Shown here: in pieces, positions 1-8,295 of the stretch | How the letters are laid out: each line of letters starts with the position of its first letter | Position numbering within the stretch: position 1 is the stretch's first letter | DNA from: an uncultured Faecalibacterium sp. | GTDB lineage: Bacteria; Bacillota; Clostridia; Oscillospirales; Ruminococcaceae | NCBI GenBank assembly: GCA_937917475.1 | Contig: CALDNF010000161.1 | Location: 1-12,887 of the forward strand | Direction of reading: 5' to 3' | DNA length: 12,887 nucleotides | The notes under the pieces: generated by a model | Databases searched by the model: none | The model's input: only the letters and a program-made list of their open reading frames with translations | Told to the model about the DNA's origin: nothing | Translations under genes and position numbers: made by a program

Positions 1-1036
<1,036 letters not shown>

Positions 1037-1037
<1 letters not shown>

Positions 1038-1444
1038 TGGACAAGTTCATGCTGAACATTACGGCTTCCAGCGGTGAATTCTATCAGGGCGACTGCGAAA
1101 GCCTTGTGCTGCCCACCAGTGACGGCGTGTACGGCGTGCAGGCCGGGCACAACCCGGTGTTGGTGGCCCTTCATATGGGGCTGCTGCGGTTCACCGTGAA
1201 CGGCGAGACCCGGGAAGTGCTGGTAGGCGACGGCATTGCCGAGGTGACTCCCACCTTTGTGCTGCTTCTGGTAGACAGTGCAGAGCGTCCGGAGGACATC
1301 GACAAGAACCGTGCCGAGGCCGCCCGCATCCGTGCGGAAGAGCGGCTCCAGCATAAGCAGAGTATGCACGAATACTATCAGAGCAAGATCGCACTGGACC
1401 GTGCCATGCAGCGTCTGCAGGCAGCGGCCAAGTATAAACGCTGA
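1037..1444 (+). CDS. atpC: F1Fo ATP synthase subunit epsilon
   Basis: This is the epsilon subunit of the central stalk, which couples rotation to catalysis and can inhibit ATP hydrolysis. The protein is 135 residues, normal for the family. Residues 1 to about 85 form the beta-sandwich domain, with the recognisable turn GVYGVQAGHNPVL that corresponds to the family's G-x-x-G-x-L-P-G-H-x-P-L. Residues from about 90 to the end are Ala/Arg/Gln-rich and helical, as expected for the C-terminal helix hairpin. The ATG sits in a TGATG overlap with the end of atpD, the usual last-two-genes arrangement of the operon. A strong terminator follows within 20 bases, so this is the last gene of the atp operon. 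Confidence 0.96.
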
Positions 1445-1460
1445 TCGTGCCCTATCACAG

Positions 1461-1503
1461 AAAAATCCTCCCCGGAAGGTTTCTCTTCCGGGGAGGATTT
1501 TTT
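1461..1503. terminator. Bidirectional intrinsic terminator between atpC and the suf operon
   Basis: A perfect inverted repeat pairs bases 1461-1478 with 1485-1502 around a six-base loop (1479-1484). The + strand ends in a T run (1498-1503) and the - strand ends in five T, so it can stop the atp transcript from the left and the suf transcript from the right. Confidence 0.93.
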
Positions 1504-1519
1504 ATCGCTGCGCAAAGCA

Positions 1520-1558
1520 ACAAGAGACCGGCTGCAAACTTTGCGGCCGGTCTCTTGT
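1520..1558 (-). terminator. Hairpin downstream of sufU, probable first suf terminator
   Basis: A 13-bp perfect stem (ACAAGAGACCGGC at 1520-1532 with its complement at 1546-1558) has a loop that can itself pair through GCA/TGC. Read on the - strand, 17 bases after the sufU stop, it is followed only by an interrupted T-rich stretch, so it may be a weak terminator or a 3'-end stabilising hairpin backed up by the stronger one at 1461-1503. Confidence 0.7.
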
Positions 1559-1575
1559 GATTCTATGATGTTGCT

Positions 1576-2025
1576 TTATGCCTGTTCGGTCTTGACTTTG
1601 CCCTCGCCGTCCAGAGCTTCTTCCAGCGTGTGCCATGCAAGCACGGCGCACTTGACCCGGGCGGGTACATGGGCCACACCCTGCAGGGCAGCGGCGTCCT
1701 CCAGATCGTCCAGCTGCTCGGGTGTGATCTTGCCCTTGATCATGTCAAAGTAGAGCCCGATCAGCCGCTTTGCGTCCTCAACGGTACGGCCCTTGACCAG
1801 ATCGATCATCAGGGAAGCGGAAGCCTGTGAGATGGCGCAGCCGCTGCCGATGAAGCCTGCGTCCTCGATCTTGCCGTCCTTGACCCGGAGCTGAAGGGTG
1901 ATGTCGTCACCGCAGCTGGGGTTCACGCCCTCAAGGCTGTGGGTGGCTCCCTCCACCGGGTGACGGTTCTCCTTGCTGCGGCTGTTTTCGGTGATCACCT
2001 GCGTGTACAGCTCGTTCAGATTCAT
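1576..2025 (-). CDS. sufU: SufU-type Fe-S cluster scaffold / sulfur transfer protein
   Basis: In Gram-positive bacteria SufU is the zinc-dependent partner that accepts persulfide sulfur from the SufS active-site cysteine and passes it to SufBCD. The 149-residue protein shows the three conserved cysteines: Cys38 in NPSCGDD (with the nearby Asp40), Cys63 in GSGCAISQAS, and Cys126 in RVKCAVLAW. The long spacing between the second and third cysteines, containing the extra helical segment, is the feature that separates SufU from IscU. The ATG overlaps the sufS stop by four bases (ATGA), and AGGTGA lies upstream as a ribosome-binding site inside sufS. It is the last gene of the operon. Function is inferred from family knowledge. 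Confidence 0.95.
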   Translation of the reverse strand: MNLNELYTQVITENSRSKENRHPVEGATHSLEGVNPSCGDDITLQLRVKDGKIEDAGFIGSGCAISQASASLMIDLVKGRTVEDAKRLIGLYFDMIKGKITPEQLDDLEDAAALQGVAHVPARVKCAVLAWHTLEEALDGEGKVKTEQA

Positions 2026-3245
2026 AAACCCATCACCTTTCTTACGACTTCTAGATTGTTCAGCAGAGCGTCCACATCCTCGGCCGTGTTGTAAATGGCA
2101 ACACTGGCCCGGCAGCAGGCACCGATGCCCAGATATTCCATCAGAGGCTGGGCGCAGTGGTGTCCGGCCCGGACGGCCACGCCGCCTGCATCCAGAATGG
2201 TGGCCACGTCATGGGGGTGGACATCCTTCACGTTGAAGGACACCACACCATAGCGGCCCTCTGCCCGGGGGTCACCGTAGACATCCAGCCAGGGCATGGA
2301 GCGCATCCCGGCAAGCATCCGGTCCAGCAGGGCATACTCATGATTCATCATGGCATCCCAGCCGATGTGATCCATGTAGTCCAGCGCAGCGGCAAAGCCC
2401 ACTTCATCGCCCACGTTCCGGGTGCCGGCCTCGAATTTCCGGGGGCCTTCGGCCCATGTGGCGGTCTGCTCATGGACGCTGCCGATCATATCACCGCCGC
2501 TGAGGAAGGGCGGCATCTGGTCCAGAATCTCCTTGCGGACGTAGAGGGCACCCATGCCCATGGGCGCATAGAGCTTGTGGGCAGAGCAGGCGGCAAAATC
2601 TACATCCAGCTCTTTCACATCCACCGGCATATGAGGGGCACTCTGGGCGCAGTCCAGCACCACTTTGGCTCCCACGGCGTGGGCCCGGGCCACGATGGCT
2701 TCCACTGGGGCCCGCAGGCCCAGCACATTGGATACCATGCCAATGGCCACAAGCTTTGTCTTTGCGGTGATCTTCTTGTCCAGCTCTTCCTCAGTCAGAC
2801 GGCCGTCGGGGCCGGGATAGAGGTAGACCAGCTTTGCACCCACGGCGGCGGCCACCCGCTGCCAGGGAACAAGGTTGGAGTGATGTTCCGCCACCGAGAT
2901 CACGATCTCGTCCCCCTCGTGGAGGAAGTGGAGCCCATAGCTGTAGGCCACAAGGTTCAAGGACTCGGTGGTGTTCTGAGTGAAGATGATCTCATCGTCT
3001 TCGGCGTGGAAGAACTGAGCCACCCGGTGCCGTGCGCCCTCGTGGGCATCGGTGGCACGCATGGCAAGTTCGTACACGCCCCGGTGGGGGTTAGCGTTGT
3101 CGTGGGTGTAGTAGTTCACCACAGCGTCCAGCACCTGCTGAGGATGCTGGGTGGTGGCGGCACTGTCCAGATAGACCAGACTGTTTCCGTTTTCGTCTGC
3201 GGCAAGGATGGGAAAATCCTTCCGCCATGGATTATTCTGCTGCAT
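2022..3245 (-). CDS. sufS: SufS cysteine desulfurase
   Basis: This is a pyridoxal-phosphate enzyme that converts cysteine to alanine and leaves a persulfide on its own cysteine, supplying sulfur for cluster assembly. With the start at 3245 it has 407 residues, the family's usual size. Seen: N-terminal YLDSAATTQHP, the cofactor-region Asp198 in KVVLDCAQS, the PLP-binding lysine Lys224 in SAHKLYAPMG, and the catalytic cysteine Cys364 in RAGHHCAQP. The frame stays open further upstream, but that extension runs into sufD. The start at 3245 is chosen because AAGGAGG (3253-3259) lies seven bases ahead. This overlaps the sufD end by 14 bases. Its 3' end overlaps sufU (ATGA), consistent with desulfurase and sulfur acceptor being made together. 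Confidence 0.96.
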   Translation of the reverse strand: MQQNNPWRKDFPILAADENGNSLVYLDSAATTQHPQQVLDAVVNYYTHDNANPHRGVYELAMRATDAHEGARHRVAQFFHAEDDEIIFTQNTTESLNLVAYSYGLHFLHEGDEIVISVAEHHSNLVPWQRVAAAVGAKLVYLYPGPDGRLTEEELDKKITAKTKLVAIGMVSNVLGLRAPVEAIVARAHAVGAKVVLDCAQSAPHMPVDVKELDVDFAACSAHKLYAPMGMGALYVRKEILDQMPPFLSGGDMIGSVHEQTATWAEGPRKFEAGTRNVGDEVGFAAALDYMDHIGWDAMMNHEYALLDRMLAGMRSMPWLDVYGDPRAEGRYGVVSFNVKDVHPHDVATILDAGGVAVRAGHHCAQPLMEYLGIGACCRASVAIYNTAEDVDALLNNLEVVRKVMGL

Positions 3246-4314
3246 GGTCAAGCCTCCTTGCTGCTTCCGCCCGGACTTCCTCCCGCAGAGCGTCCAGCGG
3301 GATCTTCTCAATGGCGGGGGCAAACCGTGCCTCCACCATCAGGCGGCGTGCCTGAGCCTCGGTCAGGCCACGGGAACGCAGGTAATAGAGTTTTTCTTCG
3401 TCCAGACGTCCGATGGATGCGGCGTGCTGACCTTCCACTTCCTCCTCACCGCAGAGGATCAGGGGAGTGGTGCGGTTGCGGGCATTGGGGCTGAAAAGAA
3501 GCACGTCTTCGCTCTCATGGCCCACGCCCCGTTTGGCACCCCGGCGGAAATCGATGGTGCCCCGCAGGGTCTTGTCTGCATGACCGGTCAGAACACCGGC
3601 CGTGTGCATCTCGCAGAGGGTGTCTTTTCCGGTGTGAACGGAAACATCGTTGAAGTCGAGGACGCTGCTGCCCTCGCCAAAGTAAATGGCATCCAGATCA
3701 TACTCGGTGTGGGAGGCAGGGAGCAGAGCCCGGGTACCGCAGGCCGAGACAGAGCCGCCCAGCTCCACACGGACCTGCTCGACCTTTGCACCCTCAGCGG
3801 TATCGATGGCCACAGCGTTCCAGCGGCGGGCATGGCTGCCCAGCAGCTGCACCTGCACCAGCTTGACCTGTGCGCCTTTGGCCGCACGGATGCGGGTCAG
3901 GCTGCCGCTCACGCCGTCTTCAGCGTCGCCCCGCACCACCTGCACCACGGTCAGGCGGCTGCCCGCTGCAACATCGATGTCCAGCAGGGTCAGGGCGTTG
4001 GGATGGGCAGGGGAGAGGGTGGCTTCAAAGAGGGCAGGCTGCTCCACCGTGATGCCCTCGGCCACGGTCAAGGCATGACGGATGGTGGCATTTTCCACAA
4101 AGAAGGCGTCGGCTTTGGGGCCCATACCGCTTTCGGGAAAAACGGTAAAACCTTCCTCTGCTTCGCCCACACCGGCAGGCAGGGTAAAGGCAAAATCGGC
4201 CTCGCCCCAATCGTCCCCGGATACGGCGGGCAAAGCCGCCGCAGCCGGGGCATAGTTTACGCCGCACTGGTTCCAGGTGGGAACCGGCAGGCGGTTGATC
4301 TCAGTGTCTTTCAT
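3232..4314 (-). CDS. sufD: SufD Fe-S cluster assembly protein
   Basis: SufD forms the scaffold complex with SufB and the SufC ATPase. The 360-residue protein has the SufB/SufD-type beta-helix core and a C-terminal helical tail. The segment GQHAASIGRLDEEKLYYLRS matches the family's conserved C-terminal block, and His297 falls where E. coli SufD has His360, a residue implicated in building the nascent cluster at the SufB-SufD interface. The N-terminal part is poorly conserved, as usual for SufD. The start is supported by AAAGGAGG upstream, placed in the 19-base gap after sufB. Its end overlaps sufS. SufD and SufB are homologous; the shorter length and position in the operon support the SufD call. 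Confidence 0.94.
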   Translation of the reverse strand: MKDTEINRLPVPTWNQCGVNYAPAAAALPAVSGDDWGEADFAFTLPAGVGEAEEGFTVFPESGMGPKADAFFVENATIRHALTVAEGITVEQPALFEATLSPAHPNALTLLDIDVAAGSRLTVVQVVRGDAEDGVSGSLTRIRAAKGAQVKLVQVQLLGSHARRWNAVAIDTAEGAKVEQVRVELGGSVSACGTRALLPASHTEYDLDAIYFGEGSSVLDFNDVSVHTGKDTLCEMHTAGVLTGHADKTLRGTIDFRRGAKRGVGHESEDVLLFSPNARNRTTPLILCGEEEVEGQHAASIGRLDEEKLYYLRSRGLTEAQARRLMVEARFAPAIEKIPLDALREEVRAEAARRLDHAAE

Positions 4315-4333
4315 AAACGATCCGGCCCTCCTT

Positions 4334-5752
4334 TCAGCCGATGCTGCCCTTCATCTCAAGGTGGATGAGGTTGTTCATCTCAACGGCGTACTCCACCGGC
4401 AGCTCCTTGGCAATGGGCTCGGCAAAGCCGCCTACGATCAGGGCCCGGGCATCCTCTTCGCTGAGGCCCCGGCTCATCAGATAGAACACAGCTTCTTCGC
4501 TGATCCGTCCGATCTTTGCCTCGTGGCCAACATCCACGGCATCGCAGCGGATATCCATGGAAGGGATGGTATCGGAGCGGGAGCGGTCATCCAGCATCAG
4601 GCTCTCGCAGGAGACAGCGGACTTGGAGCCCTTTGCGTTGGGCAGCACCACCACCGAACTGCGGAAGTTGGAGATGCCGCCGTCCCGGGCGATGGACTTG
4701 GTGGAAATGTGGGAGCTGGTGTTGGGGGCGGCATGGACCACCTTGGCACCGGTGTCCAGATCCTGTCCGGCACCGGCAAAGGTAATGCCGGTGAACTCCA
4801 TCTTTGCACCCTCTCCGGCCAGAATACTCATGGGATACAGGCAGGAGGTGTGGGAGCCGAAGGAACCGGACACCCACTCGATGATGCCGCCTTTTTCCAC
4901 CTTGGCACGCTTGGTGTTCAGGTTGTACATATTCTTGGACCAGTTCTCGATGGTAGAGTACCGGACCCGGGCACCCTCGCCGACATAGATCTCCACACAG
5001 CCTGCGTGGAGGTTGGCAACATTGTACTTGGGAGCGGAGCACCCCTCGATGAAGTGGAGATAGGCTCCCTTGTCCACAATGATGAGGGTGTGCTCAAACT
5101 GGCCTGCACCGGCGGCATTGAGCCGGAAATAGGATTGCAGCGGGATCTCCACCTTGACCCCGGCGGGGACATAGACGAAGGAACCGCCGCTCCACACTGC
5201 ACCATGCAGGGCTGCAAACTTATGGTCGGTGGGGGGCACCAGTTTCATGAAATGGGATTTGACCATCTCGGCATAGGGGCCGTTCAGGGCACTTTCAATG
5301 TCGGTGTAGACCACACCCTGTGCGGCCACCTCAGCCTTGACGTTGTGGTAGACCACCTCGGAGTCATACTGTGCGCCCACGCCGGCCAGCGATGCACGCT
5401 CAGCCTTGGGGATGCCCAGCCGCTCGAAGGTGTTCTTGATGTCATCGGGCACTTCGCTCCACTTGCCCCGCATCTCGGTTTTGGGGCGGACGTAGGTCAC
5501 GATGTTGTCCATGTCCAGCCCATCGATGGAAGGTCCCCACTTCTGTACCGGCATGGAGTTGTAGATGTCCAGAGCTTTCAGCCGGAACTGGTGCATCCAG
5601 TCGGGGTCATGCTTTTCGTCGGAAATTTTCTCCACGATCTCCCGGGTCAGGCCGGAGTTGACCTCAAAGGCGGCGTTGGGTTTGTCCTTTACGTCGTAGA
5701 TGCTGCGGTCCACCTCGGCAACGTCGGTTTTCTCGGTCTCAAAGGCTCTCAT
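4334..5752 (-). CDS. sufB: SufB Fe-S cluster scaffold protein
   Basis: SufB is the main scaffold subunit on which the cluster is built in the SufBC2D complex. The protein is 472 residues, close to the family norm. The central right-handed beta-helix region (about residues 180-400) contains the hallmark block HGAVWSGGSFVYVPAGV. Cys382 in SCESLMLDD aligns with the sulfur-accepting Cys405 of E. coli SufB, and His410-Glu411 in GHEAKIGRI align with E. coli His433-Glu434. The residue matching E. coli Glu432 is Gly here. The ATG overlaps the sufC stop (ATGA), with AAGGAGG inside the end of sufC. Here sufB directly follows sufC, unlike Bacillus subtilis, where it is the last gene of sufCDSUB. Confidence 0.97.
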   Translation of the reverse strand: MRAFETEKTDVAEVDRSIYDVKDKPNAAFEVNSGLTREIVEKISDEKHDPDWMHQFRLKALDIYNSMPVQKWGPSIDGLDMDNIVTYVRPKTEMRGKWSEVPDDIKNTFERLGIPKAERASLAGVGAQYDSEVVYHNVKAEVAAQGVVYTDIESALNGPYAEMVKSHFMKLVPPTDHKFAALHGAVWSGGSFVYVPAGVKVEIPLQSYFRLNAAGAGQFEHTLIIVDKGAYLHFIEGCSAPKYNVANLHAGCVEIYVGEGARVRYSTIENWSKNMYNLNTKRAKVEKGGIIEWVSGSFGSHTSCLYPMSILAGEGAKMEFTGITFAGAGQDLDTGAKVVHAAPNTSSHISTKSIARDGGISNFRSSVVVLPNAKGSKSAVSCESLMLDDRSRSDTIPSMDIRCDAVDVGHEAKIGRISEEAVFYLMSRGLSEEDARALIVGGFAEPIAKELPVEYAVEMNNLIHLEMKGSIG

Positions 5753-6507
5753 TTTGCTTCGTCCTCCTTCAGCGCATGGAAGCCCTCTTCAATGATCTCA
5801 TTCACAAGGCTGCCGTCGCCGGTGCGCACGATGTGGGCATCGTCCAGAACGTGCACATAGTCCACATGAAGACCTTCCAGAATCTTTGCGTTGTGGGTGA
5901 TGATGATGAGGGCATTGGAGTCGTTGTGGTAAGCCCGCACGCCCTGCGCTACCGTCTTGACGGCATCCACATCCAGACCGGAGTCGGTCTCATCCAGCAG
6001 GGCCAGAGCGGGTTTGAGCATGAGCAGCTGCAAAATTTCGCTCTTCTTCTTTTCGCCGCCAGAGAAGCCCACGTTCAGATAGCGGTCAGCATAGGAAGGA
6101 TCCATGCCCAGAGCCTCCATCTGCTGCGCCAGCTCCTTGCGGAACGCAAACACCTTGACAGGCTTGCCGGTGATGGCACCCTGTGCCGTGCGCAGGAAAT
6201 TTTCCAGCGTAATACCGGGAATCTCCTCCGGGGTCTGGAAAGACAGGAACATTCCGGCCCGGGCCCGGGCATCGGCACTTTCGTGGGTGACATCCTGACC
6301 TTTGAAAATGATCTGGCCCCGGGTGACAGTATAGCGGGGGTCACCCATCAGTGCACTCATCAGGGTGGACTTGCCGGCACCGTTGTGGCCCATCAGAACG
6401 TGGGTCTCACCGGGGAATACGGTAAGGTTGAGGCCGTCCAGAAGGACTTTCTGTTCTTCTCCGACGGTGACCTGTAAATCTTTGACTTCCAGCAGCGGAC
6501 TGCTCAT
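5749..6507 (-). CDS. sufC: SufC Fe-S cluster assembly ATPase
   Basis: SufC is a soluble ABC-type ATPase that drives conformational change in SufB and SufD. The protein has 252 residues. Motifs in order: Walker A GHNGAGKST (residues 40-48), the signature segment FSGGEKKKSEIL (SufC family form SGGEKKR), Walker B ALLDETDSGLD, and the switch histidine in IITHN. No membrane segments are present, as expected. The ATG at 6507 is preferred over an in-frame upstream extension because AGGAGGTG (6514-6521) lies six bases ahead and MSSPLLEVKDL begins the conserved domain. It is the first gene of the operon and overlaps sufB by four bases. Confidence 0.97.
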   Translation of the reverse strand: MSSPLLEVKDLQVTVGEEQKVLLDGLNLTVFPGETHVLMGHNGAGKSTLMSALMGDPRYTVTRGQIIFKGQDVTHESADARARAGMFLSFQTPEEIPGITLENFLRTAQGAITGKPVKVFAFRKELAQQMEALGMDPSYADRYLNVGFSGGEKKKSEILQLLMLKPALALLDETDSGLDVDAVKTVAQGVRAYHNDSNALIIITHNAKILEGLHVDYVHVLDDAHIVRTGDGSLVNEIIEEGFHALKEDEAK

Positions 6508-6529
6508 GGAATACACCTCCTGATTACAT

Positions 6530-6571
6530 AAAAACCGCCTGCCGCCCGGGGATTCCAATTCCGAGCGCAGG
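6530..6571 (-). terminator. Terminator-like hairpin in the suf leader (possible attenuator)
   Basis: On the - strand the bases 6571-6561 (CCTGCGCTCGG) can pair with 6549-6538 (CCGGGCGGCAGG), giving 11 pairs including one U-G and one bulged G, with an 11-base loop. A run of five T (6534-6530) begins three bases later. The structure lies between the suf promoter and the sufC ribosome-binding site and no other - strand gene precedes it, so it belongs to the suf leader itself. Whether it terminates, attenuates or only shields the leader cannot be told from sequence. Confidence 0.45.
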
Positions 6572-6575
6572 GGTA

Positions 6576-6649
6576 GGATTAACTCTCTGACTGTATACTA
6601 TATCACTTCGCTGGGAATTGCAAGCCCTGTCAAAAAGAATTAACACTCT
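6576..6649. repeat. Imperfect 13-bp direct repeat flanking the suf promoter
   Basis: GGATTAACTCTCT (6576-6588) and GAATTAACACTCT (6637-6649) match at 11 of 13 positions and are 61 bases apart, with one copy at the expected transcript start and the other just upstream of the -35 region. Placement on both sides of a promoter is typical of operator pairs. The binding protein is unknown; an Fe-S-sensing Rrf2/IscR-type regulator would be a natural candidate, but none is encoded here. Confidence 0.35.
6597..6623 (-). promoter_or_regulatory. Probable suf operon promoter
   Basis: Read on the - strand there is a -10 box TATAGT (6602-6597) preceded by TG one base away, giving an extended -10. A -35-like TTGCAA (6623-6618) lies 15 bases upstream, a short spacer. 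A perfect TTGACA also lies farther upstream (6633-6628) but at an unusable 25-base distance. The call rests on the extended -10 and on the position about 90 bases before sufC. Confidence 0.55.
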
Positions 6650-6699
6650 TCGGCGGTCAGCACAAGAAAACCAGACAGCGTGCAGCCGGATTTGTGCAG

Positions 6700-6740
6700 A
6701 AAAAATCCCCGCCAATCTGCGGGTACAGCAGATGACGGGG
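6700..6740 (-). terminator. Intrinsic terminator of the MATE gene
   Basis: On the - strand CCCCG (6740-6736) pairs with CGGGG (6711-6707) and ATCTGC (6733-6728) pairs with GCAGAT (6720-6715), separated by a small internal loop and closed by a seven-base loop. Six T follow (6705-6700). It begins 20 bases after the MATE stop codon. Confidence 0.85.
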
Positions 6741-6759
6741 GAGAAAATGAAATGGCGTT

Positions 6760-8091
6760 TTACTTCTTCGCCACAGCCTTATGATACACGGCATAGGCAA
6801 TAACGGCGGAGAGGACTTCGGTGATCCAGAAAGCGTGCCAGACGCCGGTGGGACCGGCAAAATGGCAGAGCAGCCAGGCCAGCGGCATGATGAACACGAC
6901 GTACCGGCACAGGGAGATGACAAGGGACTCCATGCCCTTGCCCAGACCTTCCAGAGCACCGGAAGAGGTGGTGGAGACGGCGGAGACCACGAAGCCGATG
7001 CAGATGATCCGCAGGGCGGTCCGACCGATGGCAAGGGTCTCGGCGTTGGAGCTGAACAGCGAAATCAGCGGGCCGGAAGCCATCAGGCAGATGAGGGTGC
7101 CCACAGCCATGATGCCCATGCTCAGCAGGAGGGTGAGCTGGTAAAGCTTTGCCACCCGCTTGTGCTCCTTGGCACCGTAGTTGTAACCCACCAGAGGACG
7201 CATCCCCTGCACGATGCCGTTGGCGGGCAGATACAGGAAGGTTTGCAGCTTGTAATAGATGCCCAGAACCACAACATAGCTCTGAGAGATGGAGGCCAGC
7301 AGACCGTTCAGGAAGGTGACCAGCAGCGAGGGCAGGGCCAGATTGAGGATGGCCGGGATGCCAATGCCGTAGAGCTTTTTGTCCAGCGCAGCATGGGGCC
7401 GGAAAAGAGTGCGGCGGATGCGCACCGGAAGCTCGGTGCGGAAATAGATGACCAGATAGATACACAGCGAGGTGACCTGACCGATGCCGGTGGCAAGAGC
7501 CGCACCTGCAATGCCCATGGCCGGGAAAGGTCCGATGCCGAAGATGAGCAGAGGGTCCAGCAGGATATTGCAGACGCAGCCGGAAATGAGGGCTACCATG
7601 GTAACATTCATCCGGCCCACAGCCTGAAACATCTTTTCAAAAGCCAGCGAAGCCATGTTGGGGATGGCAAACAGGAAAACGATGGTGGAGTAGGTCACGC
7701 CCATGGAAATGACTGTCTCATCCGGAGTGAACCGGGCCAGAAAAGCAGGCATGATGAGGGGGCAGACTACCATGGCGATCAGGCCGTGGAGCATGGAATA
7801 CATCATGCCGTGGGTGGCGGCTGCATCGGCCTTTTCCCGATCACCTGCACCGAGATAGAAGGAGATCTGCGCATTGATGCCAACGCCAAAACCGATGGAT
7901 ACGGCATTGACAAAATTCTGGATGGGATAAACCAGCGAAAGGGCGGTCATGGCCTGCTCGCTGATCTGGGCTACAAACAGACTGTCCACAATGTTGTACA
8001 GCGAGTTGACCAGCATGGAAATCACATTGGGCAGGGCCATGGCCATCAACAGGGGAAAGACCGGACGGGTCTTCATAAAGGTATCGTTCAC
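6760..8091 (-). CDS. MATE family efflux transporter
   Basis: This is a multidrug and toxic compound extrusion protein, an inner-membrane antiporter that exports small molecules using an ion gradient. The substrate cannot be told from sequence. From the chosen start it has 443 residues, typical for the family, with about twelve hydrophobic segments throughout. Family hallmarks are visible: N-terminal ALPNVISMLVNSLYNIVDSL, the mid-protein GRMNVTM...NILLDPLLIFGIG...MGIAGAALATGIGQ, and the second-half QGMRPLVGYNYGAKEHKR. The start is GTG at 8091, not the upstream or next ATG, because AAAGGAG (8104-8098) lies exactly six bases ahead; this start gives MNDTFMKTRPVF. The gene is monocistronic, with its own promoter, structured leader and terminator. 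Confidence 0.93.
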   Translation of the reverse strand: MNDTFMKTRPVFPLLMAMALPNVISMLVNSLYNIVDSLFVAQISEQAMTALSLVYPIQNFVNAVSIGFGVGINAQISFYLGAGDREKADAAATHGMMYSMLHGLIAMVVCPLIMPAFLARFTPDETVISMGVTYSTIVFLFAIPNMASLAFEKMFQAVGRMNVTMVALISGCVCNILLDPLLIFGIGPFPAMGIAGAALATGIGQVTSLCIYLVIYFRTELPVRIRRTLFRPHAALDKKLYGIGIPAILNLALPSLLVTFLNGLLASISQSYVVVLGIYYKLQTFLYLPANGIVQGMRPLVGYNYGAKEHKRVAKLYQLTLLLSMGIMAVGTLICLMASGPLISLFSSNAETLAIGRTALRIICIGFVVSAVSTTSSGALEGLGKGMESLVISLCRYVVFIMPLAWLLCHFAGPTGVWHAFWITEVLSAVIAYAVYHKAVAKK

Positions 8092-8097
8092 GGGAAA

Positions 8098-8104
8098 CTC
8101 CTTT
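8098..8104 (-). promoter_or_regulatory. Ribosome-binding site that fixes the GTG start of the MATE gene
   Basis: AAAGGAG on the - strand is six bases before GTG at 8091. The in-frame ATG 15 bases further in has no such site at good spacing, so the GTG start is preferred. Confidence 0.8.
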
Positions 8105-8139
8105 GCTTTGAGATTGCTTTGAAACGGCTGCGTGGGCGC

Positions 8140-8183
8140 AAAAAAACGCCACACAGCAGCCTTTTGCGGGCAGCTGTGTGGCG
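8140..8183 (-). terminator. Strong intrinsic terminator inside the MATE leader (probable attenuator)
   Basis: On the - strand CGCCACACAGC (8183-8173) pairs perfectly with GCTGTGTGGCG (8157-8147), an 11-bp stem with a 15-base loop, immediately followed by seven T (8146-8140). It lies about 45 bases downstream of the promoter at 8236-8264 and 49 bases upstream of the MATE start, so it would stop most MATE transcripts unless antitermination occurs. It could also end read-through from the lipoprotein gene, which has no clear terminator of its own. Confidence 0.85.
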
Positions 8184-8235
8184 AAAAATAGTAAAATGAA
8201 TACTGTAAAAATCCACACGATATTTTATTGGCTAG

Positions 8236-8264
8236 AGAATACCATAGAAAAGAGGCGTTGTCAA
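8236..8264 (-). promoter_or_regulatory. Promoter of the MATE gene
   Basis: On the - strand TTGACA (8264-8259), a 17-base spacer and TATTCT (8241-8236), preceded by TGG that makes an extended -10. The predicted start is near 8229, leaving a leader of about 140 bases before GTG. Confidence 0.88.
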
Positions 8265-8295
8265 GAGATTTCGCAAAGAAAAGTATGACTTTTCC

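Noticed and set aside
4277..5860. A 527-codon open frame on the + strand opposite sufB, and similar long frames opposite sufS (2157-3494), sufD (3208-4368) and the MATE gene (6781-8199).
   Set aside because: They lie antisense to unmistakable conserved genes, have Gly/His/Gln-rich compositions without domains, and are expected from the GC-rich third-position bias of the real genes.
6628..6633. Perfect TTGACA on the - strand upstream of suf as the -35 box.
   Set aside because: It is 25 bases from the only good -10 box, and the sequence at the right distance (CGAAGT) is not a -10, so TTGCAA closer in was preferred.
7841..8218. Possible leader peptide or overlapping gene starting with GTG at 8218 in the MATE leader.
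   Set aside because: It has no ribosome-binding site, does not stop before the terminator and simply runs on out of frame through the start of the MATE gene.
8275..8291. Terminator for the lipoprotein gene from the GAAAAGT/ACTTTTC inverted repeat.
   Set aside because: The stem is seven AT-rich pairs with a three-base loop and no clean T run, so it is too weak to call. The stronger hairpin at 8140-8183 may serve instead.
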